Shown here in pieces: positions 61,509 to 64,000 of a stretch of DNA of 64,000 bases. The DNA comes from Exiguobacterium sp. s48. Its GTDB lineage: Bacteria; Bacillota; Bacilli; Exiguobacteriales; Exiguobacteriaceae. The stretch is from positions 744,001 through 808,000 of the forward strand of contig NZ_JACSKC010000001.1 of the NCBI RefSeq assembly GCF_018617395.1, read 5' to 3'. The position numbers and the translations under genes are program-made. Each line of letters starts with the position of its first letter. The stretch's first letter is position 1. Below the pieces are notes generated by a model that ran no database searches, had not been told where the DNA came from, and saw only the letters and a list, made by a program, of their open reading frames with translations.

Positions 61509-61892
61509 TCATTTACTTTGGTCGATGGCACGTTTCAATCTAGATTCGACGTCTAAAGCGATGTCGTGTAACGATTCGTCATCGATGAGGCGAATCAATT
61601 CTGTCGGTTTCGGCATACCGATTTGGGTGTGGTCGCCTTTTTCGAATACTGCGATTTTACAAGGGAGGAAGTACCCTCCTTCTAAATGATGCGACAATAC
61701 TTCTTTTGCCGCCTTCGGATTGCATACTTCTAAGATGCGATACTTCCCATCAATCCCCTGTCCTTTTTTCTCGAGTGTCTCACTCAAATCAAAGTCCCAC
61801 AATACACCAAATGACTCTTCTTTCAGTGATTCGTTGAGTCGGTCGATCACGTCCTCGACGGTACGGTCAGATTGTACAGTATAATCAAACAT
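61509..61892 (-). CDS. DUF302 protein
   Basis: A 127-residue soluble protein of the DUF302 family: FDYTVQSDRTVEDVIDRLNESLKEESFGVLW at the start, EVCNPKAAKEVLSHH, and LPCKIAVFEKGDHTQIGMPKPTELI with the conserved cysteine and glycine. DUF302 proteins are small, often next to thiol or heavy-metal genes, and have no settled role. The second ATG (61892) fits GGAGGA better than the first (61898). Divergent from the Spx-like gene. Confidence 0.85.
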   Translation of the reverse strand: MFDYTVQSDRTVEDVIDRLNESLKEESFGVLWDFDLSETLEKKGQGIDGKYRILEVCNPKAAKEVLSHHLEGGYFLPCKIAVFEKGDHTQIGMPKPTELIRLIDDESLHDIALDVESRLKRAIDQSK

Positions 61893-62053
61893 CTTCATTC
61901 CTCCTTATGTGGTTACTCATGAAATCTGTACCCGAACGAAGTCGTCCTCAATCAAAAAGAAACTGTATGTGATTTGAAACATAATCACGATACGTAACGT
62001 ATAAAAGGAGATAATAGTTAGAACCAAACTGATGTAAAGGAGAAGTGGTTGTC

Positions 62054-62449
62054 GTGACGGTCACGGTATTCACGCATACGAGCTGCAGTTCTTCCAGAAA
62101 AACGATTGATTGGTTGCGGGAACAAAAGATTCCCTTCATCGAAAAGAAATTGACAGACCAAGGATTATCCTTTGGAGAGTTTAAAGAAATGTTGAGTCTG
62201 ACTGAAAATGGGACGACCGATTTGTTGTCGGTACAAAAGAGTGTTTATAAACAAGCGGCAGAGAAACTCGACGAAATGTCGATACGTGAGCTATATAGCT
62301 TCGTCGCCTCGAATCCTCAAATCCTGAAAAGTCCGATCGTCTTCGATCATCACCGCATTCAGGTCGGGTTTAGTGAAAAAGAGATTCGGACGTTCATCCC
62401 GAGACATGACCGCATCGCTGAACTGAAGCGTTTGCTCCATAACGCATAA
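62054..62449 (+). CDS. Spx/MgsR-like ArsC-family regulator without the CxxC switch
   Basis: About 131 residues. The Spx frame is clear: VTVFTHTSCSSSRKTIDWLR, EFKEMLSLTENGTTDLLS, LYSFVASNPQILKSPIVFD and IQVGFSEKEIRTFIPR. Spx proteins bind the RNA polymerase alpha subunit and switch gene expression in thiol stress. In Spx and MgsR the sensing motif is CxxC; here it is CSSS, so only the first cysteine remains. The likely start is GTG 62054; GTG 62045 is closer to AAGGAGAA. Divergent from DUF302. Confidence 0.82.
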   Translation: MTVTVFTHTSCSSSRKTIDWLREQKIPFIEKKLTDQGLSFGEFKEMLSLTENGTTDLLSVQKSVYKQAAEKLDEMSIRELYSFVASNPQILKSPIVFDHHRIQVGFSEKEIRTFIPRHDRIAELKRLLHNA

Positions 62450-62478
62450 ATCGTGCCGCATTCGCGACACGATTCTTT
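62450..62478. terminator. Bidirectional terminator
   Basis: A 10-bp stem ATCGTGCCGC/GCGACACGAT (one mismatch) with TTCTTTTT on plus, between the Spx-like gene and metI. Confidence 0.75.
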
Positions 62479-63141
62479 TTATGCCTTTTTTAACTTTGCC
62501 GCCAGTCGATTCCCGAAGGATTGGATGGACTGTACGAGGAGGATGAGGACGAAAATGGTCACGTACATGACCTCCGGTTCAAAGCGGAGATGTCCATATT
62601 GATAGGCGATGTCGCCAAGTCCTCCTGCCCCGACGAGTCCCGCCATGGCCGTCGCTCCAATCAACCCGATTGTCGCAATCGTCAATCCGAGAACGATGGA
62701 AGAACGTGCTTCACGGATGAGGACGTACCAGATGATTTTTCTCGTCGAGATGCCCATCGCTTCATACGCCTCGATGACCCCGCGGTCGACTTCGAGCAGT
62801 GCCGACTCCATGAGTCGCGCGATATACGGTGCCGTGAAGACGATCAAGGGGAGCAAGACGCCCTGCACGCCGATTGTCGTCCCCATGATGAATCGTGTGA
62901 ACGGCAAGATGAAAAACAAGAGAATGATGAACGGAATGGAACGGATGACGTTGATGACGCTCGATAAGCCACCATAGACGAATCGGTTGGCGAGTCTTCC
63001 GTTCGGTCTTGTCAATACGAGCAACGTCCCGAGCGGCAATCCGATCAAGGTCGAAATCAAAAGAGCGATACTCGTCATCGTCAAGGTTTGGACCGTTCCC
63101 GTCCAGATTAAGTCACCCCAGTCTGTCCAAAACTGTTGCAT
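62479..63141 (-). CDS. metI: Methionine ABC transporter permease
   Basis: A 220-residue MetI with five helices: QFWTDWGDLIWTGTVQTLTM start, RSIPFIILLFFILPFTRFI, the EAA loop EAYEAMGISTRKIIWYVLIREA and GAGGLGDIAYQYGHLRF. It imports methionine together with MetN and MetQ. It overlaps metN by 29 bases. MetQ, the binding lipoprotein, is not downstream; the next gene is the Spx-like gene on the other strand, so metQ is probably encoded elsewhere. Confidence 0.93.
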   Translation of the reverse strand: MQQFWTDWGDLIWTGTVQTLTMTSIALLISTLIGLPLGTLLVLTRPNGRLANRFVYGGLSSVINVIRSIPFIILLFFILPFTRFIMGTTIGVQGVLLPLIVFTAPYIARLMESALLEVDRGVIEAYEAMGISTRKIIWYVLIREARSSIVLGLTIATIGLIGATAMAGLVGAGGLGDIAYQYGHLRFEPEVMYVTIFVLILLVQSIQSFGNRLAAKLKKA

Positions 63142-64000
63142 GGTTTGACACCTCCCTCACATGTACGCCGCTCGTTTTCAAATAACGGACGGCGAGTTCT
63201 GTTTGATCTTGGTCCCCATCAAGATGGACGAGCAAATTTCCGACGAGACCCGCCTTTAATTTTTTTATCCCGCCTCCGATGATGTTCGGGAGGATACCGA
63301 ATCGTTTGGTCAATTGTGCCAGGACTGCTTGTTCCGTCTGACTGCCGATGAACGACAAGTGGACGAGCGTTCCCCGGGTCTGGAGATCAGAGACGACTTC
63401 TTCCGGCACGTCGAGGTTCGTCTTTAAAAACTTCTGGGTCGTCTCGTGTGACGGATTGGAGAAGACGTCTAGTACGTGTCCTTGCTCAATGATTTGGCCA
63501 CGATCGATGACGGCGACCCGGTCACAGATTCGTTCGATGACTTCCATCTCATGCGTGATCAAGAAAATCGTCAATCCGAGCTCTCGATTGATTTCGAGCA
63601 GTAACTCTAAAATCGACTCGGTCGTCTCAGGGTCGAGTGCACTTGTCGCCTCATCACTGAGGAGAATGTCTGGCTCGTGGGCGAGCGCTCGCGCAATGGC
63701 GACGCGTTGTTTTTGTCCACCTGACAATTGTTCAGGATAATGGTTCCGATGTTCGCTCAGTCCGACGATTTGGAGATAGCGGTCGACCCGTTCTCGGATG
63801 ACCTGTTTCGCGAGACCTTCGAGACGCAGTGGGATGGCGACATTTTCTTCGACGGTCGCAGTCTTCAGCAAGTTGTAGTGCTGAAAGATCATACCGATTC
63901 GCTGGCGTAACGTCGACAGCCCTTTCTTTTTGAGGAGCGTGATATCTTGTCCTTCGATCTCGACAACCCCTGATGTCGGACGCTCCAAGAGATTGATCAT
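63113..64000 (-). CDS. metN: Methionine ABC transporter ATPase (5' end outside)
   Basis: The window holds 295 residues; the beginning, including the Walker A motif, lies beyond the right edge. Seen here: Q-loop IFQHYNLL, signature LSGGQKQRVAIARAL, Walker B DILLSDEATSALDPET, the H-loop ITHEM and, after residue 215, the C-terminal NIL domain (LVHLSFIGSQTEQAVLAQL and IKKLKAGLVGNLLVHLDG) that binds methionine and inhibits transport. This pattern identifies MetN. metI starts inside its end. Confidence 0.93.
   Translation of the reverse strand: MINLLERPTSGVVEIEGQDITLLKKKGLSTLRQRIGMIFQHYNLLKTATVEENVAIPLRLEGLAKQVIRERVDRYLQIVGLSEHRNHYPEQLSGGQKQRVAIARALAHEPDILLSDEATSALDPETTESILELLLEINRELGLTIFLITHEMEVIERICDRVAVIDRGQIIEQGHVLDVFSNPSHETTQKFLKTNLDVPEEVVSDLQTRGTLVHLSFIGSQTEQAVLAQLTKRFGILPNIIGGGIKKLKAGLVGNLLVHLDGDQDQTELAVRYLKTSGVHVREVSNHATVLDRLG

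Overview
The window reads as chromosomal DNA of a Gram-positive Bacillales bacterium. Genes carry strong AAGGAGG-type ribosome sites, often with GTG or TTG starts, and short hairpin plus T-run terminators. The recognisable genes (parE/parC, a DynA-type fused dynamin, YdbS/YdbT, PatB, a 3D-domain wall protein, Spx-like and MetNI) are Bacillota genes. The mix of moderate GC, two CPA1 Na+/H+ antiporters and many small regulators suggests Exiguobacterium or a close relative. That genus call is inference. No rRNA, tRNA, CRISPR array or prophage was seen.

Layout. 0-14 kb: an XRE regulator with small membrane genes, a Na+/H+ antiporter, PH-domain and orphan proteins, GNAT and Gfo/Idh/MocA enzymes, the 1131-residue double dynamin with a translationally coupled 31-aa membrane peptide, an NAD(P)-binding protein, an aromatic-acid-exporter-like protein, a WGR protein and ydbST. 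14.2-14.7 kb: a compact candidate type I toxin-antitoxin locus. 14.8-17.5 kb: an AzgA/PbuG-like purine permease whose terminator has been pushed 1.3 kb downstream by an IS1341-type TnpB element. 18-21 kb: a DUF4129-MoxR-DUF58 cassette; a second, diverged copy with another gene order lies at 36.7-39.7 kb. 22-33 kb: a GntR-controlled 6-phospho-beta-glucosidase, an ArsR/SDR pair with matching operators, an HTH/hydrolase pair, an AraC regulator and two small AT-rich paralogues. 33-42 kb: a LysM/3D wall protein with WalR-like boxes, an antiporter, cardiolipin synthase, and an amino-acid ABC permease and binding protein without an ATPase. 42-64 kb: a 28-bp sequence closely matching Bacillus dif, then parE-parC, a GGDEF protein next to a XerS-like recombinase, patB, a soluble PAS chemoreceptor, three tandem paralogous lipoproteins, an Spx-like protein and metIN.

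Several signals point to the replication terminus: the dif-like site at 42.2 kb sits between convergent terminators, gene orientation shifts there from mixed/plus to mostly minus, and a chromosome decatenase (parEC) and a Xer-type recombinase are nearby. The most novel-looking items are the toxin-antitoxin locus, the dif-like sites around the recombinase, the coupled dynamin micropeptide, the TnpB element with its readable target junction, and the lipoprotein triplet.
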